This document shows, piece after piece, positions 1 through 8,800 of a stretch of DNA of 10,458 nt. This stretch comes from Acholeplasmataceae bacterium UBA6235. GTDB taxonomy: Bacteria; Bacillota_I; Bacilli_A; Acholeplasmatales; UBA5453. The position numbers and the translations under genes were made by a program. How positions within the stretch are numbered: position 1 is the first letter of the stretch; each line of letters opens with the position of its first letter. A model generated the notes under the pieces. That model was not told where the DNA came from and did no database searches. It was given only the letters and a program-made list of their open reading frames with translations. The stretch covers positions 1 to 10,458 of the forward strand of contig DJWH01000023.1 of the NCBI GenBank assembly GCA_002441525.1, written 5' to 3'.

Positions 1-25
1 TCTAGTTAAGTGGTGGGTAGTTCAC

Positions 26-49
26 GGGGAAGTTATTTGACTTCTTTTT
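26..49 (+). terminator. Probable intrinsic terminator of an upstream gene
   Basis: Bases 29-34 (GAAGTT) pair with 39-44 (GACTTC), giving a six-pair stem with one G-U pair and a four-base loop (ATTT). Five T residues follow directly at 45-49, and the G residues at 26-28 could extend the stem by G-U pairs. The T-run lies on the + strand side, so it would end a gene entering from the left. The stem is short, so efficiency is uncertain. If real, it insulates the operon that starts near 190. Confidence 0.55.
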
Positions 50-127
50 ATTATGCCAAAATGACGCATATTTATGGGTAAATGTGTGTTTATCTATTCG
101 GATTATGGGGTTATGGACTAAATTTAT

Positions 128-148
128 GAATTATTAAGGAATTATTAA
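128..148 (+). repeat. Two 10-bp direct repeats, 11-bp period, upstream of the promoter
   Basis: GAATTATTAA occurs at 128-137 and again, identically, at 139-148. One base separates the copies, so the period is 11 bp, about one helical turn. The pair ends 7 bp before the -35 box at 156. This placement suits either an AT-rich UP-type element contacting the RNA polymerase alpha subunit or a tandem site for an activator or response regulator. Which of these applies cannot be told from one sequence. Confidence 0.5.
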
Positions 149-155
149 CATCGAT

Positions 156-185
156 TTGACGGTTATTTTTGAAAGATGGTATAAT
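156..185 (+). promoter_or_regulatory. Sigma-A type promoter with extended -10 for the five-gene operon
   Basis: The -35 box TTGACG (156-161) matches five of six consensus bases. The -10 box TATAAT (180-185) matches all six. The spacer is 18 bp. TGG at 177-179 supplies the TGn extended -10 element. Transcription should start around 191-193, leaving a leader of roughly 47 bases before the first ATG at 239. No comparable promoter was seen between the downstream genes, so this is the likely promoter for all five. Confidence 0.8.
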
Positions 186-203
186 TTAAACATCGAAAAG
201 CCC

Positions 204-218
204 CTTAACATAGTTAAG
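204..218. promoter_or_regulatory. Perfect inverted repeat in the 5' leader, possible operator
   Basis: CTTAAC (204-209) and GTTAAG (213-218) are exact reverse complements around a 3-base centre ATA. The site lies just downstream of the predicted transcription start and 8 bases before the GAGGAG ribosome-binding site. It could bind a dimeric repressor as DNA. As RNA it could form only a weak six-pair hairpin with a very tight loop, so the operator reading is favoured. It may also be chance in AT-rich DNA. Confidence 0.35.
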
Positions 219-225
219 TGAAAGA

Positions 226-231
226 GAGGAG
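226..231 (+). promoter_or_regulatory. Ribosome-binding site that fixes the first gene's start at 239
   Basis: GAGGAG at 226-231 stands 7 bases before the ATG at 239. The in-frame GTG at 218 would add seven residues but lies upstream of this site, has no Shine-Dalgarno sequence of its own, and would put charged residues (Lys, Glu, Arg, Arg) before the signal segment. The ATG at 239 is therefore the better start. Confidence 0.85.
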
Positions 232-238
232 AAACCAC

Positions 239-883
239 ATGAACCACAAATCCATGAGTGTAACCATCATCATGTTCATTTTGTCGCTACTGGTTTTTTC
301 TGCATCCTCTTTCGCATGGTTCGCATTATCTGATACTTCAAGGGTCAATGAGTTTGTGGTCCCAGTGAATAATTATGAAGCTGAGATTGTATTCCAAGTG
401 CGTAAAAATGGTGGGTCATATTCAACCATCACCACAGAAGCAGAAATGACTGCCTTCTTGAACAATAGCTTACCAGGGGATTTATTTGATTTTATCGTAA
501 CCATCGAAAATCTTTCGACATCCTCAGTGGTTGCGAGCATATACTTCAATGACGTTACTAGTGATAACCCCAATGCGGGTTATGACATGCGCAATGTTTT
601 TTATATCGTCGACGGAGAAGTGAGTGTAAACGCATCAGTGAATAATCTGCCACTCAATTCAACCACACCTCTTACATTTGAAGGACAAACTTTTTCCAAC
701 TATCGTTTGAATAACTTGATTGATGCATCACAAGATATCACCATTATCACCAATGTCAATATTCCAATCAGTCAAATTGTCTTCATTGAATTTTCCATTC
801 AAATGGATCCAAATACCAGTAAACAAGAATACCAAGCAGGCATCATGCGCATCGCTTCACTGCTTGCAGTATTCGATGCCTAG
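239..883 (+). CDS. Exported TasA/camelysin-like beta-rich protein, subtype A
   Basis: This is a 214-residue protein starting at ATG 239; a GTG at 218 is rejected because the ribosome-binding site lies after it. Residues 7-26 are a hydrophobic export segment ending S-F-A26 before W27-F28, a plausible signal peptidase site of the SipW-dependent type. The rest is rich in Asn, Ser, Thr, Val and Ile with alternating strand-like patterns, as in fibre-forming TasA-class proteins. A hallmark stretch near residues 78-93 reads roughly N-x-L-P-G-D-x-F-x-F followed by I-E-N, like the 'NLKPGD...F...NNGS' strand pair of Bacillus TasA. Its end (F-S-I-Q-M-D-P near 185-191) resembles that of the third gene (F-T-I-Q-I-E-P), which suggests common descent. 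There is no cysteine, lipobox or C-terminal anchor. It is the first gene of the operon, and its TAG stop overlaps the next gene's ribosome-binding site. The family call rests on pattern, not a search; the exact role is unknown. Confidence 0.7.
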   Translation: MNHKSMSVTIIMFILSLLVFSASSFAWFALSDTSRVNEFVVPVNNYEAEIVFQVRKNGGSYSTITTEAEMTAFLNNSLPGDLFDFIVTIENLSTSSVVASIYFNDVTSDNPNAGYDMRNVFYIVDGEVSVNASVNNLPLNSTTPLTFEGQTFSNYRLNNLIDASQDITIITNVNIPISQIVFIEFSIQMDPNTSKQEYQAGIMRIASLLAVFDA

Positions 884-895
884 GAGGGAACACAT

Positions 896-1477
896 ATGAA
901 CAAAAGACTCTTAGGTTTGACCATCAGTATGGTCCTAACATTGATTTTATTAGCAACCACGGTATATGCTTATTACTTTGATCGCAAAGAAACCGGCAGT
1001 ATCGATTTAACCTTAGGAGAAGTCTCCTTCACTTGGGACGGTGCGTTTGTGACCGATTTCGTGATGCCAGCACAAGAACTGGTTGAAACCCCATTTGTTT
1101 TAAATAATACTTCATCCGTAGACACAGAACTCAGATTTAGTGTCACAGCGTCCACCTCATTGTTAGGTACTGTGAATTTAGAAGACATTTTTACAGTGTA
1201 TGAATTTAATAGTGACTGGGTGTTGGAAACGGATGGTTATTATTACTACCGTGGTTCCAATACAGATTCGATCTCAGAACCTGGCAAATACAAGATTCCG
1301 ACATCGGTTCTAAACATTCCAGTGTTGTTGTCTCTCAAACTGGATGGCTATGTGATTCGTAATGAACACATCGGTCAAACCGTTACATTGACATTAACGT
1401 TTCAAGCCAAACAAGGTCCTTTCATCGATTGGGCTACCTTAGGTTCAACCAATTACGACTTTTCTACTGGACAATAA
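896..1477 (+). CDS. Exported TasA/SipW-class beta-rich protein, subtype B
   Basis: This is a 193-residue protein. AGGAGG at 882-887 lies 8 bases before ATG 896 and overlaps the previous TAG stop, so translation is probably coupled. Residues 5-25 form the hydrophobic export segment, ending V-Y-A25 before Y26-Y27-F28, very like the A-[YW]-F junction of SipW-cleaved substrates. A 'G-x-V' strand follows at about 41-44, where TasA-class proteins have 'SGTLDLS'. Residues 108-130 hold W..., D-G-Y-Y-Y-Y and later E-P-G, which I recognise as recurrent in SipW-class exported proteins of Clostridia. The end (F-Q-A-K-Q-G-P-F-I-D-W, 169-179) resembles the end of the fourth gene. No cysteine and no anchor are present. 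A secreted fibre or matrix subunit is the best reading. Family membership is by pattern only. Confidence 0.7.
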   Translation: MNKRLLGLTISMVLTLILLATTVYAYYFDRKETGSIDLTLGEVSFTWDGAFVTDFVMPAQELVETPFVLNNTSSVDTELRFSVTASTSLLGTVNLEDIFTVYEFNSDWVLETDGYYYYRGSNTDSISEPGKYKIPTSVLNIPVLLSLKLDGYVIRNEHIGQTVTLTLTFQAKQGPFIDWATLGSTNYDFSTGQ

Positions 1478-1501
1478 CGTCCATTAACAGGAGGTGACAC
1501 C

Positions 1502-2071
1502 ATGAAAAAATTAAGATTGATTGAAAGTATCGTGATTTTTGTCATGGTGCTCGCATTGCTCACCACTGGCATTTTCGCTTGGATCATCGCGAGATTCCAA
1601 TCCGAACCCGTGGTGTTTACCAGTGGTGCCATCACGGTGGACGCGGCACTGTATTCAGCCAATGACGCCAATTACGATGGTATATTGGATGGTGGGTTTA
1701 CTGAAATTACCACTGCTGGAATTGATTTTACGAACTTAATGCCTGGCCAAGTCTATACCTTTAGATTGATTATTGATAACACAGGTACAGCCGATGGCCA
1801 TTTAGACCTCACGGTGAAAGACATATTACCAACCGATAATGCATTATTCAATTTATTGACCATTGATTTTGTGCATCCGACGACATCGGTCAATACAAGT
1901 CTTGATTTGGATTCAACCGATGTGATCCTCTTTAGCAATTATGTTTTACCCTTTGAAGGGTCCTTGACGTTTGATTTCACGATTCAAATTGAACCTACCA
2001 TCAACAACACCCTACATAGCGAGTCGATTACCATTGGGTATTTTGAAGTCCGCTTGGATCAAATCCCATAA
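1502..2071 (+). CDS. Exported TasA/camelysin-like protein with possible Ca-binding loop, subtype A
   Basis: This is a 189-residue protein. AGGAGGTG (1489-1496) precedes ATG 1502, a near-perfect Shine-Dalgarno sequence. Residues 7-26 form the export segment, ending G-I-F-A26 before W27. Of the four small proteins it looks most like Bacillus TasA: V-F-T-S-G-A-I-T-V-D (38-47) parallels TasA's 'TFASGTLDLS', and N-L-M-P-G-Q followed by I-D-N-T-G-T (78-96) parallels TasA's 'NLKPGD...NNGS'. Residues 55-63 (D-A-N-Y-D-G-I-L-D) match the front half of an EF-hand or thrombospondin-3 type calcium loop; the usual Glu at loop position 12 is Phe, so binding is only possible, not shown. TasA is about 260 residues, so this one is shorter. 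No cysteine or anchor is present. It is probably a matrix or fibre subunit; a camelysin-like protease role is not supported by any motif I can see. Confidence 0.72.
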   Translation: MKKLRLIESIVIFVMVLALLTTGIFAWIIARFQSEPVVFTSGAITVDAALYSANDANYDGILDGGFTEITTAGIDFTNLMPGQVYTFRLIIDNTGTADGHLDLTVKDILPTDNALFNLLTIDFVHPTTSVNTSLDLDSTDVILFSNYVLPFEGSLTFDFTIQIEPTINNTLHSESITIGYFEVRLDQIP

Positions 2072-2088
2072 ACCTAAAGGAGGTTAAC

Positions 2089-2802
2089 ATGAAGACAAAA
2101 AATTTAACTAAAATGATCATCACGTTCGTCTTGTTGACCTCACTAGCCGTGGTTTCGATTGCTGGTTGGTTAACAAATACAAATACGTCTAGTCCGGTTG
2201 TTACCGTAGGTGAAGTGAATGTTCAAATTGAAGCCTATTTCGAATATTATGACGAATTTAATGTGTTACAAACAAAAACCACCGACATTGAATATGAATA
2301 TACAGTCGATGGACAAGGCACATTTACTAAGTTTGGTATTTACAGAGTGAATTTATCCAATGAGGATGACCCACAGTTTATTAAAAATTTACGTGTTCAA
2401 ATCAATGTCCTTAGTAATGTAGAATCCTACATGCGCGTTGGGGTATATGAACAATTAACTTTATCATATATTTCAGGTGGTAAGAGTTATGAGGTTGCGA
2501 TTACACAACCGACCAAAATGCCATTCAATTATATGGATACCAACGATATGGTTAACCCATATTTCTATGATAATCGCGATAACGATGGTTTTTTCTATTA
2601 CACCAACACAGTCAAGAGAAATCCAGATACGACCCCTCAAGAAATCACATTCGTAGCGGATTTTGGTAGTACACCATTCAACCTTTATGATGCAAGCTAT
2701 AGTTTACAGTTGGGATTCATCATTGAAGCAGTTCAATCCATAGAAGGACCAGTCATCAACTGGGGCTTGCCAAATAGACCTTGGGACGACGGAGCGTGGT
2801 AA
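2089..2802 (+). CDS. Exported SipW-class beta-rich protein, subtype B, with Trp-rich tail
   Basis: This is a 237-residue protein. AAGGAGGT at 2077-2084 lies 4 bases before ATG 2089. Residues 9-25 are the export segment, ending S-I-A25 before G26-W27. V-V-T-V-G-E-V-N-V-Q (37-46) is the same first strand as in the second gene (L-G-E-V-S-F). The mature part is beta-rich and acidic. D-G-F-F-Y-Y (166-171) mirrors D-G-Y-Y-Y-Y of the second gene. The C-terminus (I-E-A-V-Q..., then G-P-V-I-N-W-G-L...P-W-D-D-G-A-W) resembles the second gene's tail, and its W-G-L...W-D pattern recurs at the very end of the giant protein. Only one base separates its TAA from the giant gene's ATG, so the two are probably translated together. 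A role as partner or adaptor for the giant protein is an inference from this context. Confidence 0.68.
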   Translation: MKTKNLTKMIITFVLLTSLAVVSIAGWLTNTNTSSPVVTVGEVNVQIEAYFEYYDEFNVLQTKTTDIEYEYTVDGQGTFTKFGIYRVNLSNEDDPQFIKNLRVQINVLSNVESYMRVGVYEQLTLSYISGGKSYEVAITQPTKMPFNYMDTNDMVNPYFYDNRDNDGFFYYTNTVKRNPDTTPQEITFVADFGSTPFNLYDASYSLQLGFIIEAVQSIEGPVINWGLPNRPWDDGAW

Positions 2803-2803
2803 T
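2791..2803 (+). promoter_or_regulatory. Weak, coupled ribosome-binding site of the giant gene
   Basis: The only Shine-Dalgarno-like sequence before ATG 2804 is GGAG at 2791-2794, with a long 9-base gap, and it lies inside the last codons of the previous gene. The other four genes have 6- to 8-base matches at normal distance. The one-base gap between stop and start suggests the giant protein is made mainly by ribosomes that have just finished the fourth gene, which would keep its level at or below that of the small proteins. Confidence 0.6.
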
Positions 2804-5800
2804 ATGATTAAAAATATCAGTAAAAAAATCATCATCACTGCCATCATGTCTGTGTTTATCCTCGCAGTCTTTTTTGAGATTGCGAAAAGGGTCCCTATAA
2901 CACCAGGCACAGATGGTCAAGTACAAACATCCGTATTCAATAACGGATTTTTCGATACGAACTTGAGTAAAGCCAACAAAGCAGAACCGATGGTGACCTT
3001 TAGTGAAGTCCAAACCATCATCGTTACACATATGAATCAAACCTTCGCAACACCAGATGCTAGAGATACCTCGATGCAAGCGGCACTCGCTACTTTAATC
3101 GGCACAAAACGCATCGCGATCGAAACCGCGGATGATTTATATAATTTCTCAACCTCAGTCTCTTATAACTGGGTCAATACAGCGAATTATGCCAACTATT
3201 TCTACTATAAAACAGTCAGTTATTTACTTGATCAAGATTATGCATTGGTTTCTGATATTGACTATAGTGACATGCGTGCGAAAACATTCAATCCCATCGG
3301 TATTGATTTAGATTTACCAATCGACTACGATCCAAATACACCGGGCGACCAAGACCCGATTTTCCCGTTTACTGGCAGTTTTGATGGTCAAGGATTTAGA
3401 ATTTCAAACTTATATGTTTCTGGGTATAGCTACATCACAGTGGATTATTCATTCGATGGCACTGAACAAAATAGCCAGATTTTTTCGTTGATTCAAAGCT
3501 ACTCTATGTTTGCCTTAATCGGTGAGACAGGTGTGGTTAAAAACCTTACTGTCAGAAATCCAAACTACGAATTATTGGACGCACCTGAAGGATTAACCAA
3601 AGCAGCCATGTTTGTGGGCACAAACCACGGTACTATTTATAATGTATCCGTAATAGATACGAAAACCAATGCGCTAGGAGAATCGATTGCAGGGATTCGT
3701 TTCAATGTGTTATTTGTTCAATCGGGAACGACATTTACAGCGGCAGGATTTGCACATACGAACTCAACCACCGGGAAGATTTATAATTCCTTCTTTGTGA
3801 GTGATAAAGTCATGTCGGACGGTTCACGTTCTAGATTCAATATCAGACCATTCGTATATAACAACAGTGGGACAATCAGTGGCGTTGCTTATGACCAATT
3901 GGTTATTCCAAATGTAGATTCAACCACACTCCCACAAAGCTTTCCAAATTACACCCAAGCACAATTTAGAAGTGGTACGGCTTCAGGCAGTCCGATTTCA
4001 ATCAACAATACCAACTTACAAAGCTTATTTGGTGAAACCAGACAATGGAATTTCTATGTCCAAGATGGCTTCCCAATCATGTTTAAACTCAATTACGTTT
4101 CTGGCGCATTTGAACTTGCTAATGAAATGGATTTAATCGCTTTTAATAAGCTTATAAACTACAATACCCCTTATAATGGGGTTACTTATGATTCACATAA
4201 CTATCGACTTGTCGATGATATTGATATGAAAAATATCAAAGGCTATGTCACACCAACCAAAGAGTTTAAAGGCACATTTAGTGGCGGTACCAGCGAGTTT
4301 TCAAGTTCTAGTACCAATACAAATAAGTACATCTATAATATGACTATCAATAAACCCGTGGTCATCGGTAATAACTATTACATGGGTTTATTGAGCGCAT
4401 CCTCTGGTACGGTTAAGAACATCAACCTCTTAAATAACCAAATGATCCTAACTTCTACGGGAGACAATTACGGTAAATCCTTCTATATCGGTTCAATTGC
4501 CGGTTTATCTACCGGAACCATTCGTAATGTGGTTAGTGATACGGATATTGATTTAGGTGAGGATGCCATCGGTAGAAGTTATGTCGGTGGGATTGCTGGT
4601 ATGGCAAAAGGGTCTGTCACTTATGTGGCAAATCTAGGTGCAATCAATGGCAATGCCCATGATTTCAATAATTTAACCATCAATGGTTTATTCTCAATTG
4701 GTGGAATTGTTGGATCCACGAATTCAACCACGTTGGTATTGACCAACAGCATAAACACAGGGGAAATCCGCGGGGTTGGTCTAGCAAGCGGTAGCCAATT
4801 TAATGTGGCAGCCGGCAGTTCAATCCAAAATCGCGTCGGAGGTATCATTGGTGAAGTTAATAACATTTCAGGTACCAACCATTCATTCTACTATGTAACC
4901 AATGAAGGTAAAGTTGCAGCCAATGACTTTACTGGAAAATCAGGTGGTACGGTACAAAACTTTATTGGTGGTATTTTTGGTGAAGTCCAAGGGTTGGCTT
5001 TCCAAATCACCAACGCTACAAATCCAATCACCTTTAGAAATGGCCGTTGGCAAAATACAGGCATCATTGAAGCCAACCACATCAATACATTCACAACCAC
5101 CAATAGTGCAGGGATTGGGGTTGTTTCAACGACCACAACCAAAGCAGAATTTACTTATATGACCAACAGTGGTGGGTTTAATTTCCCTAATTTGAACTAT
5201 CAAAACCACAATACATATGTATTTTATTCAGCAACCATTTTGGATAATTCCACAGGTGGTGTGAAACTATCGAGAGCTTATAATACAGCAGATTTTACAT
5301 TCGGACCAAGTTATTTTAATAACACTTCTGGTATTACCGTTACAACCATCCGAATCGCACCATTCTTTGTTTCTAAAAATAATTTAGACAAAGATCTTTT
5401 ATTCGTAGAAAATAAAGGCCAAATTTTGGTGGGTAGTATTTCAGCGACCACATCAAATGTGGCAGTTGAACTCGAAGTGGCAGGTATTACCTTGTCTAAT
5501 AACGTATATTATAACAACGTCATTAATAGTGGCGACATTCGCTTATTGAGATTAAACCAATCCAGTGAAGTTTGGGTATCAGGTATTTCTAAACGGGTTT
5601 CTTATAACACAGCGTTAAATGACGAGTATACCATGATAAACTCAATTAACAAAGGGTCCATCATTACAGCTTTATTCACTGGTAATACAACCGTTACAGG
5701 CAGCAGTGCCAGTGGCGTTTACAGCAGTACTTTGACGAGTCGGAATGTCTATGTTGGTGGTCTAGTGAATATCAATTCTGGCGAAATGAACAATGTTTTC

Positions 5801-8800
5801 AATTCAGGTACATTGTCATCTACGGATATTGATAATACAGGTTTACAACACATCACGGGGACAGCCAATTTATTTGCAGGTGGTGTAGCCACATTCAACT
5901 ATAATTTAATTCAAGACGCAGCCAATACAGGGATTTTGAATTATACCAATACAACGACAACAGGTAGTTCAACCGCACTGGTTGCCGGAACTACCGACTT
6001 GTTCGGGGGGATGGTCTATGCTTACAATGCAGGTTTCGTTTTGGGTGGTGTTGTCGCTGCCTTTGGCGATGACGCGGCAGCTATTTTGTCAGGTCATGGT
6101 CAAAACAATGGCATGATTGCAAAACTCATTGACTCTGCCAATAATGGTGATGTCTATGGAAAAGCCCCACAATATGTGCGATCTGGTGGTGTTTTGGGCA
6201 TTGGATTGGGAACAGAAGTCACCGCTGGTACGGATAACGCAAGCAGTACCAATGGTGTCATCAGAAAATTCGCAACCAATACCACAGGTCCAGATGACCC
6301 AGTAGCACTGTCGATCTTATCCAATGGGTTGAACTTTGGGGATATTTACGCTTTCACTGGGGTAAGAGCCAATTATACAACCACCAATGAGCGTTTAGGT
6401 ATTTATGGTTCTGCTGGTGGGGTTATTGCCTATGGTCTATGTAAGATGACACGTATGTTAAACCATGGTAAGATCGCATCGAATGATGTCGGTGGTGGGA
6501 TTATTGGCGCAACCTATATTTTCGGTAAAGCCGATAGTTCAGGGGCTATGCCAGTTACCTATGTCGATATCGATACTGCCGTCCATTATGGTCAAGTCGA
6601 AGCCTTCATTCAAGCACAATATGCAAATGCAACATTTGAAGGTAGAGACACATCGACGTTATATTATACAGGTTCAGCAAGAACAACCTTCTTATTTGGA
6701 TCATACTCATCCATTACCATAGGTGCAAAACCTGGTTATGGCGGTATTTTCGGCCGTTTCCAACGTGGTGCTTATGGGGTCATGACCTCCAGTACTTTCA
6801 AAAACATTTTAAATATGGACGCCAATATCGATATGGTTGGCCGTGCCGACCAAACATCGGTTGGTAGTTTCTTCTTTTATCGATTTGGTCAAGATGGGGT
6901 ACAAGATACTTTCTATTCAGCCAGAACAGGTGATACTTCCACAGCCGTGATTGTTGGTTTTAATGAAGTCGTAAGAACGTATAATTATTTAACCAACATT
7001 ACTGCGACCTTCTATTTCAGACGTGAATTGATTCTACCTCAAAATGAATATATTTATTTGGTCGTAAGAATTGCGGGTAGTGGTAGAGGTAACTATACCA
7101 CAGACACAGCACGCGTAATTGGTGAATACTTACCATTATCCAATAATTCATATACAGATTTTCAATACAATCACTTGTTTACCAATAAGGTGACAGGTGC
7201 AACAACCAACATTACGAGAACAACCAGTTTTCCAACCATCATGACCTCAACCAGTAATACCTTAAGAGAGAACTATCAAGATTTTGGTTTTACTGAACAA
7301 GACATGATTAATCTTTTTGCTGGAACGACATCCACAAATATCACTCGCTCTATTGTTAGAAATACACCATTCTCCATTACAGTACGTACTGGGGGTGCAC
7401 AAAGCGCTTATAACTTCCCTAAAGTTCAAGACTTGACTGTGGGGGATTCTGGGTACGACCCATCTAAATTATACATTTTTGATCCATCGTTCCCATTGAT
7501 GAATCCATCTCAATCGGACTATATCTACCGTGTTACCAAAGAAGTTCTCGCCGATCGATTCAGATTGGCTGCAGATCCTTTATTTAAGAATGGTATGTAT
7601 GTCCTCGCATCTTCTAAAGGACGAGAAGCTGGTGCTGTTCTACCTGCTAACCTATCCATCAATAATTTCTATGGTTTAAAAGAACCAGATACACCAGTGT
7701 ACTATAATTTAGATAGCATTTCTGCCAGTAATCTGAATGTACCTTCTGTACAAGATTTACCATCAGACCCACTCTACCTATCTTATAGTTCCATGTTCCA
7801 AGTGCGTAAGAGCGATAAGTCCTTGGTTCTACCAAAACAAGATCAACCAACCATTGGGGATTTGGTTTTATATGACCCAAATGGTATTAGTCCAACCCTT
7901 GAAGGCGGCACCATCGATAATACAGCGAAGACGATCACATTCAATGTTTCGCAATCCGCTTTCCCAAGCAGTACTGTCACCTATGAAGCCCTTCAGGCAA
8001 CCCTATCTGAAAACGCGGTTATCGCGGTATCTGGTATCACATCGGGAACCCATTCAGGCTTCAAAACTGCCTATAACGCAAGAACCACAAATATTCTCGA
8101 TGGGGCTTACAAGTTCAGTTATACAGGTACATTTGACGCATTCAATAAAGTACAATTCACGATGACTGTGTACTCTGAAGTCGCTGCCGATGACCCAAAT
8201 CTCGTCACGATTTATAAAACGGATTATACGGTGACCATCAACCGAATTGCACAAAACTTAAATGTTACATTAAATCAAATCCTGATGAATTCGACGAATG
8301 TCACACCGTTGCCATCATTGGTGGGTTCAACCTATACGGTTTCACCATCCTTCCCATTGTCACCAAGTGGTACGATTAACGTTCGATTCATTGATAACAA
8401 CACCCAATTACCATTAGGTCACAATTTGACCATCCACCGTTTAACCAAAGATGGAGATACGGTAGATCCGGCTTATTACACGCTCAATTTGACCCCGAAA
8501 GCTTCCAATAATATCTTTGGGTTCGAAATGACTTTAAGCGATGAATTGGAAAGTGGTGTCTATCGAATCGTGTTCAGTTATTACAATAGCTCTACACAGT
8601 TCAATTTGGATTTCACCAAACAAGCGTCATCCAACCGTTTGATTACGAGTGTCTCCTATAGCACATATAGTGCCGATGCTTTGGGTGGACTTACATTCAC
8701 ACCGACAGGAACCAACTTCACCACATTCCTTGAATTTGGCGAAATACTTGAAGGTGTATTGTTGAATTCGAACCGTACCATGACAGTGACGCCAGTCACC

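Noticed and set aside
74..121. 15-codon reading frame in the upstream region (ATG 74 to TAA)
   Set aside because: It has no ribosome-binding site, is too short to judge, and sits between a terminator and the promoter.
218..238. GTG start at 218 for the first gene, adding seven residues
   Set aside because: The GAGGAG site at 226-231 lies after it and is correctly placed for ATG 239; the GTG has no site of its own.
2822..2828. Seven-A run near the start of the giant gene as a phase-variation switch
   Set aside because: It encodes ordinary Lys-Lys codons of the signal segment and is too short for the long tracts typical of slippage switches; such A-runs are common in this composition.
2756..3079. 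Minus-strand reading frame of 107 codons overlapping the gene 4/5 junction
   Set aside because: It lies opposite two well-supported genes, has no ribosome-binding site that I can see, and its translation is an unpatterned mix with many Cys and His, unlike the real genes.
6005..6010. Six-G run inside the giant gene as a slippage site
   Set aside because: It encodes conserved Gly-Gly of a GLUG repeat and the frame is intact; six bases is short for phase variation.
7737..8165. Plus-strand 142-codon frame inside the giant gene
   Set aside because: It is a shifted-frame shadow of the giant gene; its product shows no domain or hydrophobic signal, and the host frame continues unbroken through it.
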